A DNA stretch of 64,000 nt from Eubacterium sp. TM05-53 (GTDB lineage Bacteria > Bacillota_I > Bacilli_A > Erysipelotrichales > Erysipelotrichaceae), in NCBI RefSeq assembly GCF_003436425.1, contig NZ_QSPK01000005.1, positions 1-64,000 of the forward strand. Reading direction: 5' to 3'. Position 1 is the stretch's first letter. The number at the start of each line of letters is the position of its first letter. Both the position numbers and the translations under genes were made by a program. Below the pieces are notes generated by a model. The model had not been told where the DNA came from, did not search any database, and saw only the letters and a program-made list of their open reading frames with translations. Shown one piece after another: positions 8,144 to 15,625 of this stretch.

Positions 8144-8178
8144 TTTCGGTAGGTAATAAAGATTGCTTTCGGTAGGTA
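8144..8178. repeat. Direct repeats TTTCGGTAGGTA upstream of the Ser/Lys-rich gene
   Basis: TTTCGGTAGGTA occurs at 8144-8155 and again at 8167-8178. The flanking 8179-8287 region between the gene at 7292 and parB holds C/G-rich stretches (AGGAGGGG, GCCCCTCC) unlike the AT-rich surroundings. It may be a regulatory, replication or partition (parS-like) site of the element. No gene is visible in it. Confidence 0.4.
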
Positions 8179-8287
8179 GGAGGGGTTTTAGGGGAGGTCA
8201 CAGTCACACGTCCTGATGCAAAGACAAACTGCCCCTCCAACAGTTTGGAAACAATCACAAGTAGAAAAAAAGCAGTTGCATGTTCAA

Positions 8288-9259
8288 CTACCGTTCTTGT
8301 TCTCGTGATCTTTTCTTTGCCCAGTTTTCCAGCAAGTGAATCATCAAATCCTTCTTCTTGCCTGGTGTGAAGTCCTTGGGAAAATATTTATCGATTTCCT
8401 TCATTTGAAAAGATAACTTTTCTCTTTGGTTTGGTTTTTCCTCCGATAAAGTATCTTCAATGAATTCGGATGTTAATTCACCATCATGACTCAATCTTTT
8501 GAATTCCTGACATTGCGCTAAAGATGGTGTTCGTTGATTTTCAACAATTGCATTGGCTAGATCATACTGTTCAGATTCTGTTAAATACGAAAGTTCAACA
8601 GCTGGATTAAATGCAATCTTGATTTCATTTTCATGTCGTCCATCTACCATTTCCTGTAATGGTTTAATCAGATAGGTTAAGCGAATAAATCTTTTGATTT
8701 GATTTCTACTAATTCCTAATTGTTCTCCAAGAATATCTGCTGACTCTGACTTCCGCCCAACTTGGGCGGAAGTAGCTTTATCATATTCAATCGGAATATC
8801 AGTAGTATCAATGTCTACTCGTTTTCCTTGATGTTTCATGGCTTCTAGTCGCATTTTGTAGGCATAACCACGTTCACTTGGATAAATGTTTTCACGTTGA
8901 ATATTGGAATCAACCATTAAGATTGTTGCCTGGTCATCATCCAAATCTCGAATGATCACATTCATTTCTTTTCTTCCTAGCTGTGACAAGGCGAATTTAC
9001 GCCTGTGACCAGAAATCATTTCATACGTTCCATCTTTTTTTGGACGTACTAATGCGGGCATCAACATATCGTTTTCTTTGATAGAATCGATAAGTTTTGC
9101 CATATCCTCATCCATTGTGACATGGAATGGATGTTCTTTAAAATCTGTAATCTTATCTATAGGAATCGTCATTACTTTTTCACTATTGGCTTCCTGTCTT
9201 TCTTCTTCCGTAGAAAACAAAGAGTCATAGCTAGGCAATCCTAAATCTAATTTCGGCAA
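8288..9259 (-). CDS. parB: ParB/Spo0J-family partition or nucleoid-binding protein
   Basis: The likely start is the TTG at 9259: AGGAGG lies 8 nt upstream and the preceding gene ends at 9274. The longer in-frame ATG at 9322 would sit inside that gene. The 323-aa protein begins PKLDLGLPSYDSLF. The ParB N-terminal domain carries ISGHRRKFALSQLG (GHRR, the CTP/phosphate-binding box) and SNIQRENIYPSERGYAY, followed by a helix-turn-helix region (ADILGEQLGISRNQIKRF). The C-terminus is Lys/Arg-rich. With the ParA gene three genes upstream it probably helps maintain or regulate the element. Sequence resembles ParB proteins of Tn1549-like integrative elements. Confidence 0.88.
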   Translation of the reverse strand: MPKLDLGLPSYDSLFSTEEERQEANSEKVMTIPIDKITDFKEHPFHVTMDEDMAKLIDSIKENDMLMPALVRPKKDGTYEMISGHRRKFALSQLGRKEMNVIIRDLDDDQATILMVDSNIQRENIYPSERGYAYKMRLEAMKHQGKRVDIDTTDIPIEYDKATSAQVGRKSESADILGEQLGISRNQIKRFIRLTYLIKPLQEMVDGRHENEIKIAFNPAVELSYLTESEQYDLANAIVENQRTPSLAQCQEFKRLSHDGELTSEFIEDTLSEEKPNQREKLSFQMKEIDKYFPKDFTPGKKKDLMIHLLENWAKKRSREQER

Positions 9260-9273
9260 ATGTGCCACCTCCT

Positions 9274-9483
9274 TTAAAATAGAGTGAGTTGTATCGTATT
9301 TTTCATTGTTCGATGATTCCATTCATCAATAGCTTGATCTGCATTTTGTTTGGTTTGTGTTCTAGCAGAACACAATGTACATGTAACATATTGACCATAA
9401 TAGCCATTGATTTTCTTACTATCCCAGTCAATTAACACATGTGCTGTAGCATGACAATAGGGACATCGCTTGATTCTAGTCAT
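9274..9483 (-). CDS. Small zinc-ribbon (Lar-like) protein
   Basis: A 69-aa protein with CPYCHA at residues 7-12 and CTLCSA near residue 36, a YYGQYV segment between them and an AIDEWNHR motif near the end. The CPxC...CxxC...A...WN layout is that of the restriction-alleviation (Lar-like) small zinc proteins found on phages and mobile elements. The gene overlaps the ssb stop by 8 nt and ends 15 nt before the parB start, so all are probably translated from one message. Anti-restriction activity is possible from the family but not shown here. Confidence 0.65.
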   Translation of the reverse strand: MTRIKRCPYCHATAHVLIDWDSKKINGYYGQYVTCTLCSARTQTKQNADQAIDEWNHRTMKNTIQLTLF

Positions 9484-9781
9484 TTAACAATTCAAAAGAT
9501 TCTACAACAACATTGGTTGAATACTGCTTTTTACCATCTTTTTCATAAGAGCTAGTACGAAGATTTCCAACAATACAAAATCCTGTATCTTTATCACCAT
9601 GTTTACAGATATCATTTGCTAAATCACCAAAGGCAATGCAGTTAATATAATCTGTCCATGGTTTCTTTCCATCTCGTAAACAAGCTAAAGAGAACTTCAC
9701 AAAAGTATTTCCTTTTCCATTTCTAGACACTTCAATATCTCTTGTCAAAGTTCCAAATAATTCCACATGATTGTTTTTCAT
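9476..9781 (-). CDS. ssb: Single-stranded DNA-binding protein (short, element-borne)
   Basis: This 101-aa protein has the SSB OB-fold pattern: N-terminal NHVELFGTLTRDIEVSR, then FVKFSLACLRDGKKPWTDYINCIAFG and GNLRTSSYEKDGKKQYST. It stops right after the fold (VVVESFELLND) and lacks the acidic DDxxF-like tail that chromosomal SSBs use to recruit repair proteins. Short SSBs of this type are common in conjugative elements, where they protect transferred single strands. It is translated between parA (upstream, 10-nt gap) and the zinc-ribbon gene. Confidence 0.88.
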   Translation of the reverse strand: MKNNHVELFGTLTRDIEVSRNGKGNTFVKFSLACLRDGKKPWTDYINCIAFGDLANDICKHGDKDTGFCIVGNLRTSSYEKDGKKQYSTNVVVESFELLND

Positions 9782-9791
9782 CTCAATTCTC

Positions 9792-10610
9792 CTAACGACT
9801 CATTTCTTCTTTATGTTTTACTTTTTGATTATTTACCAATTCTTTTGTCAGATTGCTGTATGCAACAGCCACTTTTGAATCCTTGGCATACGCATAGATA
9901 CTTTTACCGACTATAGTTGCTTCACTTGCTTTTGTAGCTTTAGGAATGATCGTATCAAATACACGAATGTTCTTTCCAAAACTTTCTCGTATCGTATCAA
10001 TCGTGCTTTTGGTAATGTTGGTGTTTAGATCAGCAAGCGTCATAACAATGCCAGTAATTTTAAGATTACTATTGATCTTACGCTGTACTTTATTCACTGT
10101 CTGTAACAATTTCGTCATTCCTTTAGCTGGCAGATACTGCGTCTGTACGGGAATCAGTACTTCATCTGCTGCAGATAATGCATTCACCGTAAGCATACCA
10201 AGAGAAGGCGGACAATCAATCATGATGTAATCATATTTACTTCTTAATGGTTCGATACAATTGCTTAATGTCTGTTCTCGGTTGATAACACTGACTAAAC
10301 GCATTTCAAAATCAGCAAGTTCAATGTTTGCTGGAATCAGATCCACATCTTCTTCATGATGTAAAATCAATGCATCATAATTTATATCATTGTCATTGAT
10401 ATAATCATCCAGCATAGAAGAAACGGAATGTTCGAGTGCATCATTGTTTTTCCAACCTAGACAGCTTGTCAGATCTCCCTGAGGATCAAAATCTACAATT
10501 AATACATTAAATCCCTGTCGAGATAAACCAATTGCCACATTCTCTGTCGTTGTTGTTTTACCAACACCACCTTTTTGATTTGTGACTGCGATCACTTTAC
10601 ATTTATGCAT
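9792..10610 (-). CDS. parA: ParA-family partition ATPase
   Basis: I start this at the ATG at 10610 because AAAGGAG lies 8 nt before it; an in-frame ATG at 10640 has no RBS. The 272-aa protein has the deviant Walker A QKGGVGKTT at about residues 11-19, FDPQGD (A') and IMIDCPPSLGML (Walker B). These are the marks of ParA/Soj ATPases, which form DNA-bound dimers and are stimulated by ParB. It leads the parA-ssb-zinc ribbon-parB operon of the element. It may serve maintenance of the excised form or regulation of transfer. Confidence 0.92.
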   Translation of the reverse strand: MHKCKVIAVTNQKGGVGKTTTTENVAIGLSRQGFNVLIVDFDPQGDLTSCLGWKNNDALEHSVSSMLDDYINDNDINYDALILHHEEDVDLIPANIELADFEMRLVSVINREQTLSNCIEPLRSKYDYIMIDCPPSLGMLTVNALSAADEVLIPVQTQYLPAKGMTKLLQTVNKVQRKINSNLKITGIVMTLADLNTNITKSTIDTIRESFGKNIRVFDTIIPKATKASEATIVGKSIYAYAKDSKVAVAYSNLTKELVNNQKVKHKEEMSR

Positions 10611-10824
10611 AATAAAAACTCCTTTCCCACAACCAACCATTTGTTGGCTATGTAAAAAGGAGTAAAGGGAATTTCTATTTCACTTAATGCTTAGCTTTTT
10701 GATGAACATCCGTTGAAAATTATCGACTATGATTTCCTGGCATTCATCAAATGAAAAAACAGAATATACCCAAACTTTAACGATCTACACTTACGGCGGT
10801 AGGAGCCTCTTAAATGAAAAATTT

Positions 10825-11043
10825 TCACTTTTTTATTTTCCAGTGACCACTGTATCCATGACCGATGTACTCTACATTATCCATTTCCTTAATCTTTCTG
10901 CGTACAGTACGAATGCTGATACCCAGCTTTTCAGACATCTGTTTTGCCGAGATTTTGTTGTTCCTTTTTATCATTTCTAGAATCAAAGCATAGATGTCTT
11001 CTTGAGTGCCATCTTGAGTGCCGTCATAATTTAAATTTGACAT
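10825..11043 (-). CDS. Winged-helix fragment, probably the C-terminus of an AlbA_2/ATP-binding regulator
   Basis: The 72-aa reading frame encodes NYDGTQDGTQEDIY, then a helix-turn-helix (ISAKQMSEKLGISIRTVRRKI) and a wing ending YIGHGYSGHWKIKK. Tandem DGTQ repeats followed by this HTH and a SGHW ending are what I know from the C-terminal tails of Schlafen/AlbA_2-type putative DNA-binding proteins. There is no convincing RBS at the ATG at 11043. It is therefore more likely a remnant of a larger gene whose 5' part was lost, although a free-standing small regulator cannot be excluded. Confidence 0.5.
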   Translation of the reverse strand: MSNLNYDGTQDGTQEDIYALILEMIKRNNKISAKQMSEKLGISIRTVRRKIKEMDNVEYIGHGYSGHWKIKK

Positions 11044-11110
11044 AATGACTGCAAATTGATATCTGTCTAATCTAAAATATGGAAAAAGAGCAGGGAACAG
11101 GAAAGATAGA

Positions 11111-12067
11111 TTAAACTTTCAAGAAATTCATTACAAGTTTGACCATCGTTTCTTTTTCCTCTGGTCTAGATTCGGCAATCATTAATGTAATAGCAACCAA
11201 AGCACTATTAGAAATAACTTGTTTTCCATCGACGATTAGATGCTGATTCTTATTTAAAAATTCAAGAAATATAGAAGCACCAATTCGTTTGCATCCATCT
11301 ACAAAAGGATGGTCTTTCACTAAGAAATAGAGTAGGTTGGCTGCCTTTTCTTCAATGCTTGGATAAATTTCTTGATCAAAAACATTTTGATAGACTGCTG
11401 CAATAATTCCATTCAATTTGCCTGGTTCTTTTTCAACGCCAAACACATCAGAGAATCCACCATATTTCATAGAATCAATTAAGTTTATGCATTCTTCATA
11501 GGTTAATTGATAAATGGAATCTTTACCTTTTGGCTTAGAAATACACCCATGATCATAATCATCAAGTAATGATAGTGCATTTGAATAAGCTTCAATGACA
11601 TTCAATACTTCTTTTTCCTCAATACCTAAAGTAGAAGCCAACATTCGGGATTGAATTGAAACAGTTTTATTTAGTACCTCAATCCTTTTTTCATTTACTG
11701 CATATCCCTTCATCATGTAGTCTTTCAATATAGAAGTTGCCCATTTACGAAAGATTACACCGTTTTGAGATTTAACACGATATCCTACGGAAATAATCAT
11801 ATCCAAATTATAGTATTCAACCATGTGAGTTTGTGTTTTTCCATCGATAGCACCGTGTTTAGTGGTTGTCGCAAATTTTGCGACAACCACTTCATTCGAC
11901 AATTCTTCTTTTAAAGCATTGTTAATATGTTTACCAATGGTTTTAACATCTCTGCCAAATAATTGCGCAAGTTGATTACGATTTAGCCAAACAGTTTCAT
12001 TATCTGGTGTTACTGTAACATCTAATTGTAAATCTCCATTTACAAATTTAATAATTTCATTGTTCAT
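11111..12067 (-). CDS. RhuM-type protein with C-terminal Fic/DOC domain
   Basis: The 318-aa protein starts with the RhuM (virulence RhuM/ORF-N-like) domain: VWLNRNQLAQLFGRDVKTIGKHI is a DNA-binding-like helix pair and YYNLDMIISVGYRVKSQNG is the family signature. The C-terminal half is a Fic fold whose core motif reads HPFVDGCKRIGA (His near residue 246). In the usual HPFxDGNGR the Asn is replaced by Cys and the following Gly by Lys. Fic proteins transfer AMP or other groups to target hydroxyls; the altered motif leaves activity uncertain. It is the last gene before the attachment site. A promoter with an operator-like palindrome lies just upstream. Confidence 0.82.
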   Translation of the reverse strand: MNNEIIKFVNGDLQLDVTVTPDNETVWLNRNQLAQLFGRDVKTIGKHINNALKEELSNEVVVAKFATTTKHGAIDGKTQTHMVEYYNLDMIISVGYRVKSQNGVIFRKWATSILKDYMMKGYAVNEKRIEVLNKTVSIQSRMLASTLGIEEKEVLNVIEAYSNALSLLDDYDHGCISKPKGKDSIYQLTYEECINLIDSMKYGGFSDVFGVEKEPGKLNGIIAAVYQNVFDQEIYPSIEEKAANLLYFLVKDHPFVDGCKRIGASIFLEFLNKNQHLIVDGKQVISNSALVAITLMIAESRPEEKETMVKLVMNFLKV

Positions 12068-12108
12068 GTTTTCTCCAATCTTTTTATATTTGAATGATTT
12101 TGATAAAG

Positions 12109-12152
12109 AGTTTCTTTAAAGAAACTATAGCATAGTAAGCTTTATTCATCAA
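12109..12152 (-). promoter_or_regulatory. Promoter of the RhuM-Fic gene with overlapping palindromic operator
   Basis: On the minus strand, TTGATG (12152-12147), a 17-nt spacer and TATAGT (12129-12124), preceded by TGC as an extended -10. A perfect 18-bp palindrome (AGTTTCTTTAAAGAAACT, 12109-12126) overlaps the end of the -10 and the predicted start, the usual place for a repressor site, perhaps for the RhuM protein itself. Confidence 0.6.
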
Positions 12153-12242
12153 AACTGTAATAATCTTTCTACATAGTCAGGTGTTTAGACTATGTAAATA
12201 CTGTATTTTGAGTCTAGTAGGCATTCAAGAGAGCATCCGAAC

Positions 12243-12267
12243 GGTTCGGATTCTGTCGGGGACGCCA
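12243..12267 (+). repeat. Degenerate tRNA 3'-end-like sequence
   Basis: These 25 nt (starting GGTTCGGATT, ending GGGACGCCA) match the T-arm/acceptor end of the tRNA-Arg remnant at 12560-12584 at 20 of 25 positions. A second, weaker tRNA-end-like stretch with GGTTCGAAT and GGGGGCACCCA lies at 12293-12319. They may be scars of earlier integrations or mimic sites. Confidence 0.4.
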
Positions 12268-12350
12268 AATTTTTTCGGGCCCTGTGCCATAGGGTTCGAA
12301 TGCATGTCGGGGGCACCCAAAAATGGGGGAAAAGTGTTCGACCGACCTGT

Positions 12351-12438
12351 GCTAATTCGAACTTTTTTGCTAATATTTTGCTAATTAGAGGGGTTCGGAT
12401 GACGTCATCCGAACCATCATTCGAACCCATTTATTAGC
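12351..12438. repeat. Recombination-site arm region: GCTAAT repeats and a 24-bp perfect palindrome
   Basis: GCTAAT occurs at 12351-12356, 12369-12374 and 12380-12385 (the latter two within TTTTGCTAAT direct repeats), and inverted at 12433-12438. Between them, 12392-12415 is a perfect 24-bp palindrome centred on GACGTC (arms GGTTCGGATGAC). Such repeats next to an attachment core are typical of integrase or excisionase arm sites. Confidence 0.5.
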
Positions 12439-12441
12439 ACA

Positions 12442-12528
12442 AAACGGACAAAAATGAAGAAACAAAAAAGTGCCAAAAGTGCCGTGCTTAAGGCACATTT
12501 AACACTTAACGGTATCAAACGGACAAAA
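12442..12528 (+). repeat. Direct repeat AAACGGACAAAA near the attachment core
   Basis: The identical 12-mer AAACGGACAAAA lies at 12442-12453 and 12517-12528, 75 bp apart, both just inside the element next to the tRNA remnant. Position suggests integrase arm-type sites. Confidence 0.45.
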
Positions 12529-12539
12529 CATGGGTTCAA

Positions 12540-12584
12540 CTCCTAAGCGAAAGGTCGTAGGTTCGACTCCTATCTGGGACGCCA
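12540..12584 (+). other. Attachment site (attR): displaced 3' half of tRNA-Arg(CCT)
   Basis: This 45-nt stretch reads as the 3' half of a tRNA: anticodon loop CTCCTAA (anticodon CCT), 3' anticodon strand GCGAA, variable region, T-arm GTAGG-TTCGACT-CCTAT, acceptor strand CTGGGAC, discriminator G and CCA. The sequence upstream does not supply the 5' half: there is no GTCCCAG acceptor strand where it should be, near 12509. A tyrosine-recombinase element inserted into the tRNA gene leaves exactly this at its distal end, with a rebuilt tRNA at the other end. The element therefore extends left from here, and chromosome starts at about 12585. Confidence 0.75.
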
Positions 12585-12591
12585 TATTGAG

Positions 12592-12632
12592 TTAAAAAAA
12601 GGCTGCAACGAATTTTGTCGTTACAGCTTTTA
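12592..12632. terminator. Bidirectional terminator
   Basis: The stem GGCTGCAACGA / TCGTTACAGCT around 12601-12629 is flanked by A-rich and T-rich runs. It can end both the original tRNA-Arg transcript (+) and the ABC export operon (-). Confidence 0.7.
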
Positions 12633-13874
12633 TTCATGTCTTAAAGCTTCAATTGGATCAAGATTTGCAGCCTTATAGCTAGGTAGTAATCCAAAAATAA
12701 TACCGATTGCCATAGAGAATAAGACGGATAATATCATGGCAGGAATACTAATGGATACAGGGGTACTATTGAATATTGATATTAATTTAGCTAGACCAAT
12801 CCCTGTTAATACACCTACAATACCTCCAATGGAAGTGAGTACTACCGCTTCCGTTAAGAATTGGAATAGAATGGCTTTTTTCTTAGCACCAATGGCTTTT
12901 TTAAGGCCAATTTCTTTCGTTCTTTCTGTTACTGTTACTAACATGATGTTCATAACACCAATACCACCAACGAGTAAAGAAATACCGGCAATCCAGATCA
13001 ACATGGCATTTGTGGACTTCGAAAGATTTTGAATATCTTTTGCCTGCTTCAATAAGTCTTGTGCTTTGTATTGAACACTTGAAGAAGAGACATATGTATT
13101 TAATACACTAGCTGCTTCTTTTCCAACACTAGTCATATTTGAAGTGGCATCCACCTTCAATAATGCGCTTTGCGGTTCATCAAATTGATAGAATAATGGC
13201 CAAGATTCGCTAGGAACATATACTTTCGAACCCGTAGACTGATTGTATGTATAATAATCATCAATGCTGTCCATTGTAGGCTCAAAAGTTTCTTTATCCG
13301 CACATACACCAACAATTGTGAATGGTGTTGAAGAAATCTCAATCGTTTTACCAATTGGATTTTCTTCACCAAATAGAAGTTTTGCGCTTGTTTCATCTAA
13401 GACGGCAACTTGTCTGAAGTTTTTATTATCGTCTTCTGTAATGCCTCTTCCTTGTTTGATCGTTAGTCCGGCAATAGAGAAGTAGTCTTGGTGAATGCCT
13501 ACAATGTATCCACCATCCAAAGATGTATTATTACGAAAGATTGCTTGATAACTTTGTCTAGAACGATACAGGGTAGCGCCTTCTACGTGATCGATATTTT
13601 TTAAAGATTCAAGTGTATCTTTTGAAACAGTTGGAACTCCATTAGGAATACCAGAATCAAAAGAGTATTCCCAATCTTCTTGATATAACGCAACTTTTAC
13701 CGTGTTATTTCCGGAACCAATTAAATTCTTTTCAATCTGATCGTTTGTTCCCTTAATTGTAGAAACAATCGCAATGATGGAGGCAATGCCAATAATGATT
13801 CCAAGCATTGTTAAAAAGGATCGCATTTTGTGCGCAAAAATGCCTCGAAAGGATAATCTAATATTTTCAATCAT
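12630..13874 (-). CDS. MacB-type ABC transporter permease
   Basis: The 414-aa protein has the MacB/FtsX layout: a first membrane helix (RSFLTMLGIIIGIASIIAIV, about residues 18-37), a large extracytoplasmic core domain (about 40-275) and three C-terminal helices (ISLLVGGIGVMNIMLVTV, LTSIGGIVGVLTGIGL and a last one before YKAANLDPIEALRHE). MTERTKEIGLKKAIGA-like sequence is the cytoplasmic coupling loop. These mechanotransmission transporters export peptides, antibiotics or lipoproteins with an adaptor. The start codon overlaps the upstream adaptor gene (ATGA-type), so it is the last gene of a four-gene operon. Confidence 0.9.
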   Translation of the reverse strand: MIENIRLSFRGIFAHKMRSFLTMLGIIIGIASIIAIVSTIKGTNDQIEKNLIGSGNNTVKVALYQEDWEYSFDSGIPNGVPTVSKDTLESLKNIDHVEGATLYRSRQSYQAIFRNNTSLDGGYIVGIHQDYFSIAGLTIKQGRGITEDDNKNFRQVAVLDETSAKLLFGEENPIGKTIEISSTPFTIVGVCADKETFEPTMDSIDDYYTYNQSTGSKVYVPSESWPLFYQFDEPQSALLKVDATSNMTSVGKEAASVLNTYVSSSSVQYKAQDLLKQAKDIQNLSKSTNAMLIWIAGISLLVGGIGVMNIMLVTVTERTKEIGLKKAIGAKKKAILFQFLTEAVVLTSIGGIVGVLTGIGLAKLISIFNSTPVSISIPAMILSVLFSMAIGIIFGLLPSYKAANLDPIEALRHE

Positions 13875-15625
13875 GATGCATCCTCCGACATATTCTTTGT
13901 CTTTACGCCTTCTTTGGCATTTTTACTATACGCAAACGCAATATAATCCGTATCTGAAAGCCCATCTTTAATTTCCATCGTATCGCCCCATACGATTTTT
14001 CCAACAGTGACATATTGCTTCTTCAATCTTCCATGATTGTCTTTAAGTACATAGTACTTATTTCCTTCTTGTTTGACATAAGCCTTAGAAAGCCAAATCG
14101 AACTCGTTGTATCTGTATTCGAATTGAAAGTTAATTCCAAATATTCACTAGCTTGTATTTTTGATGCTTCTTTGGCATAGGCTTCAAACCCATAGTAGCT
14201 CACATTCGGATTTCCTGAACCATTGTAGTTACTGCTTGAAGAAGGTACAGTATCGATGCTTTGAATTTTGGCATCAAATGTTTCCCCATTTGTCCAACAA
14301 TAGGCAGAAATGGTATCACCAACTTTAACTTGATCTAACATCAATTCACTGATGTTTCCTTTAATATAAGCTCCTTGTCCACCGGCAACTTCTAAGAAGG
14401 TATTTCCATCTTGTAAAGAATCCGATGCTTTTTTGACATTTCGAACGACACCATTTCGTTTTGCACGAATGACACCATCATTTAATAAAGCTTTATTTTC
14501 ACTTAAAGAAAGCTGGGCTTTTCTTAAGTCTAAATCTAAAGTTTTCAGTTCCTGTTTTTTATCACGAATAGCTTTTGCAAGTTCAATTTCTGTATAACCC
14601 GGTGGGATATCTTGACTTGGTTTTTGTTCTACTTCCACATATTTCTGTTCTTCTTTTGTGTGCGAAATCACCGAATACATATCGCCTTCATTCATGGATT
14701 GTTTAGCGGCAAACTTATCACAACGAACAAGCCATGAAGAGCTAAGGTCACCATCATTTGTATACACATCGAATCGTAAGTATTGGTTTAGATTCGCATT
14801 GTCTAAAAATAGTTTTCCATAGACAAAACCTTGGGCTTCACTCAAATTGAATACATAAGGATTTTGTTTCGTTCCAACTATAGAAATATTTTCAGAAGGA
14901 ATTTGTTGTTGATCACTATAATACTCTACGACATCCTTTGTATCATACACATTGTTTGAACCATCTATATATGTATATTCAATCCAATACCAACATGTAT
15001 GATCTGATGTTTTTTTAACTCTTTCTTCTTTCCATAAAGAATCATCTTCATGAGGCCCTTTTTTAGGAGCTTCACTTTCTGTATCTGCATAATAGATCTT
15101 ATAGTTTGTAAAATTCTTTTCAGCTTGGGATAAAGAAAGAATATAAGGATACAAACCATTTCCATCTTGATTTGGAATATCCGGTAATGGAGCTGGAGTA
15201 GGATCTGGTATATCTGGTTCAGGCGTAACATCTGGAACCGGTGTTGTATTTAATAATTTTTTTAACTCGTGATTGGCAAGTGTAATCGCATTTTGTGCTT
15301 TTTCCACTTCCAATTGACTTGTATCTACAGCACTTTGTAGTGTAGTCAGGTCATATGACAATAAAGGATCTCCTACACTCACTTGTTGACCATCTTTGAC
15401 AAAGACTTGTGTGATTGTTTTAGAAGAATCATATAAAACCGATTGTGTATCACTATTAGATACAAGCCCTGTTGAAGTGGATGGATTATCCCAATAGCCT
15501 GTATTTAAACTGGATACAGAATGAACTTCAATCGTATTGGATGAGCTTAAGTAAAACTTGATTCCAACCAAGGCAAATGCACATACAGAAGTAATAATAA
15601 TTCCTTTTTTTATAGAAGGTTTCAT
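13871..15625 (-). CDS. MacA/HlyD-like adaptor with a large inserted domain
   Basis: This 584-aa membrane-anchored adaptor has an N-terminal anchor (residues 7-26), a half-lipoyl segment (ITQVFVKDGQQVSVGDPLLSY), coiled-coil arms and a second lipoyl half (NDGVIRAKRNGVVRNVKK). Between the coil strands lies an insert of about 200 residues: a Pro/Asp-rich linker (TPVPDVTPEPDIPDP) and an unrecognised domain with Trp/Tyr-rich strands (HTCWYWIEYTYIDGS). Normal MacA proteins are about 370-400 aa. A GGAGG RBS precedes the ATG, which overlaps the ATPase gene stop. It is the second adaptor in this operon. Confidence 0.82.
   Translation of the reverse strand: MKPSIKKGIIITSVCAFALVGIKFYLSSSNTIEVHSVSSLNTGYWDNPSTSTGLVSNSDTQSVLYDSSKTITQVFVKDGQQVSVGDPLLSYDLTTLQSAVDTSQLEVEKAQNAITLANHELKKLLNTTPVPDVTPEPDIPDPTPAPLPDIPNQDGNGLYPYILSLSQAEKNFTNYKIYYADTESEAPKKGPHEDDSLWKEERVKKTSDHTCWYWIEYTYIDGSNNVYDTKDVVEYYSDQQQIPSENISIVGTKQNPYVFNLSEAQGFVYGKLFLDNANLNQYLRFDVYTNDGDLSSSWLVRCDKFAAKQSMNEGDMYSVISHTKEEQKYVEVEQKPSQDIPPGYTEIELAKAIRDKKQELKTLDLDLRKAQLSLSENKALLNDGVIRAKRNGVVRNVKKASDSLQDGNTFLEVAGGQGAYIKGNISELMLDQVKVGDTISAYCWTNGETFDAKIQSIDTVPSSSSNYNGSGNPNVSYYGFEAYAKEASKIQASEYLELTFNSNTDTTSSIWLSKAYVKQEGNKYYVLKDNHGRLKKQYVTVGKIVWGDTMEIKDGLSDTDYIAFAYSKNAKEGVKTKNMSEDAS

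Noticed and set aside
9260-9322. ATG start for ParB at 9322
   Set aside because: It lies within the preceding zinc-ribbon gene and lacks an RBS, while AGGAGG sits 8 nt before the TTG at 9259.
10611-10640. ParA start at the ATG at 10640
   Set aside because: No RBS precedes it; AAAGGAG is spaced properly for the ATG at 10610, which gives the normal family N-terminus.
12181-12430. Open frames of 67 and 81 codons on both strands in the attachment region
   Set aside because: They overlap repeats, palindromes and tRNA-like ends, and lack RBS and protein-like composition.
12505-12584. A complete tRNA gene
   Set aside because: The 3' half folds as tRNA-Arg(CCT), but the 5' acceptor strand and D-arm are absent upstream, so it is only a fragment.
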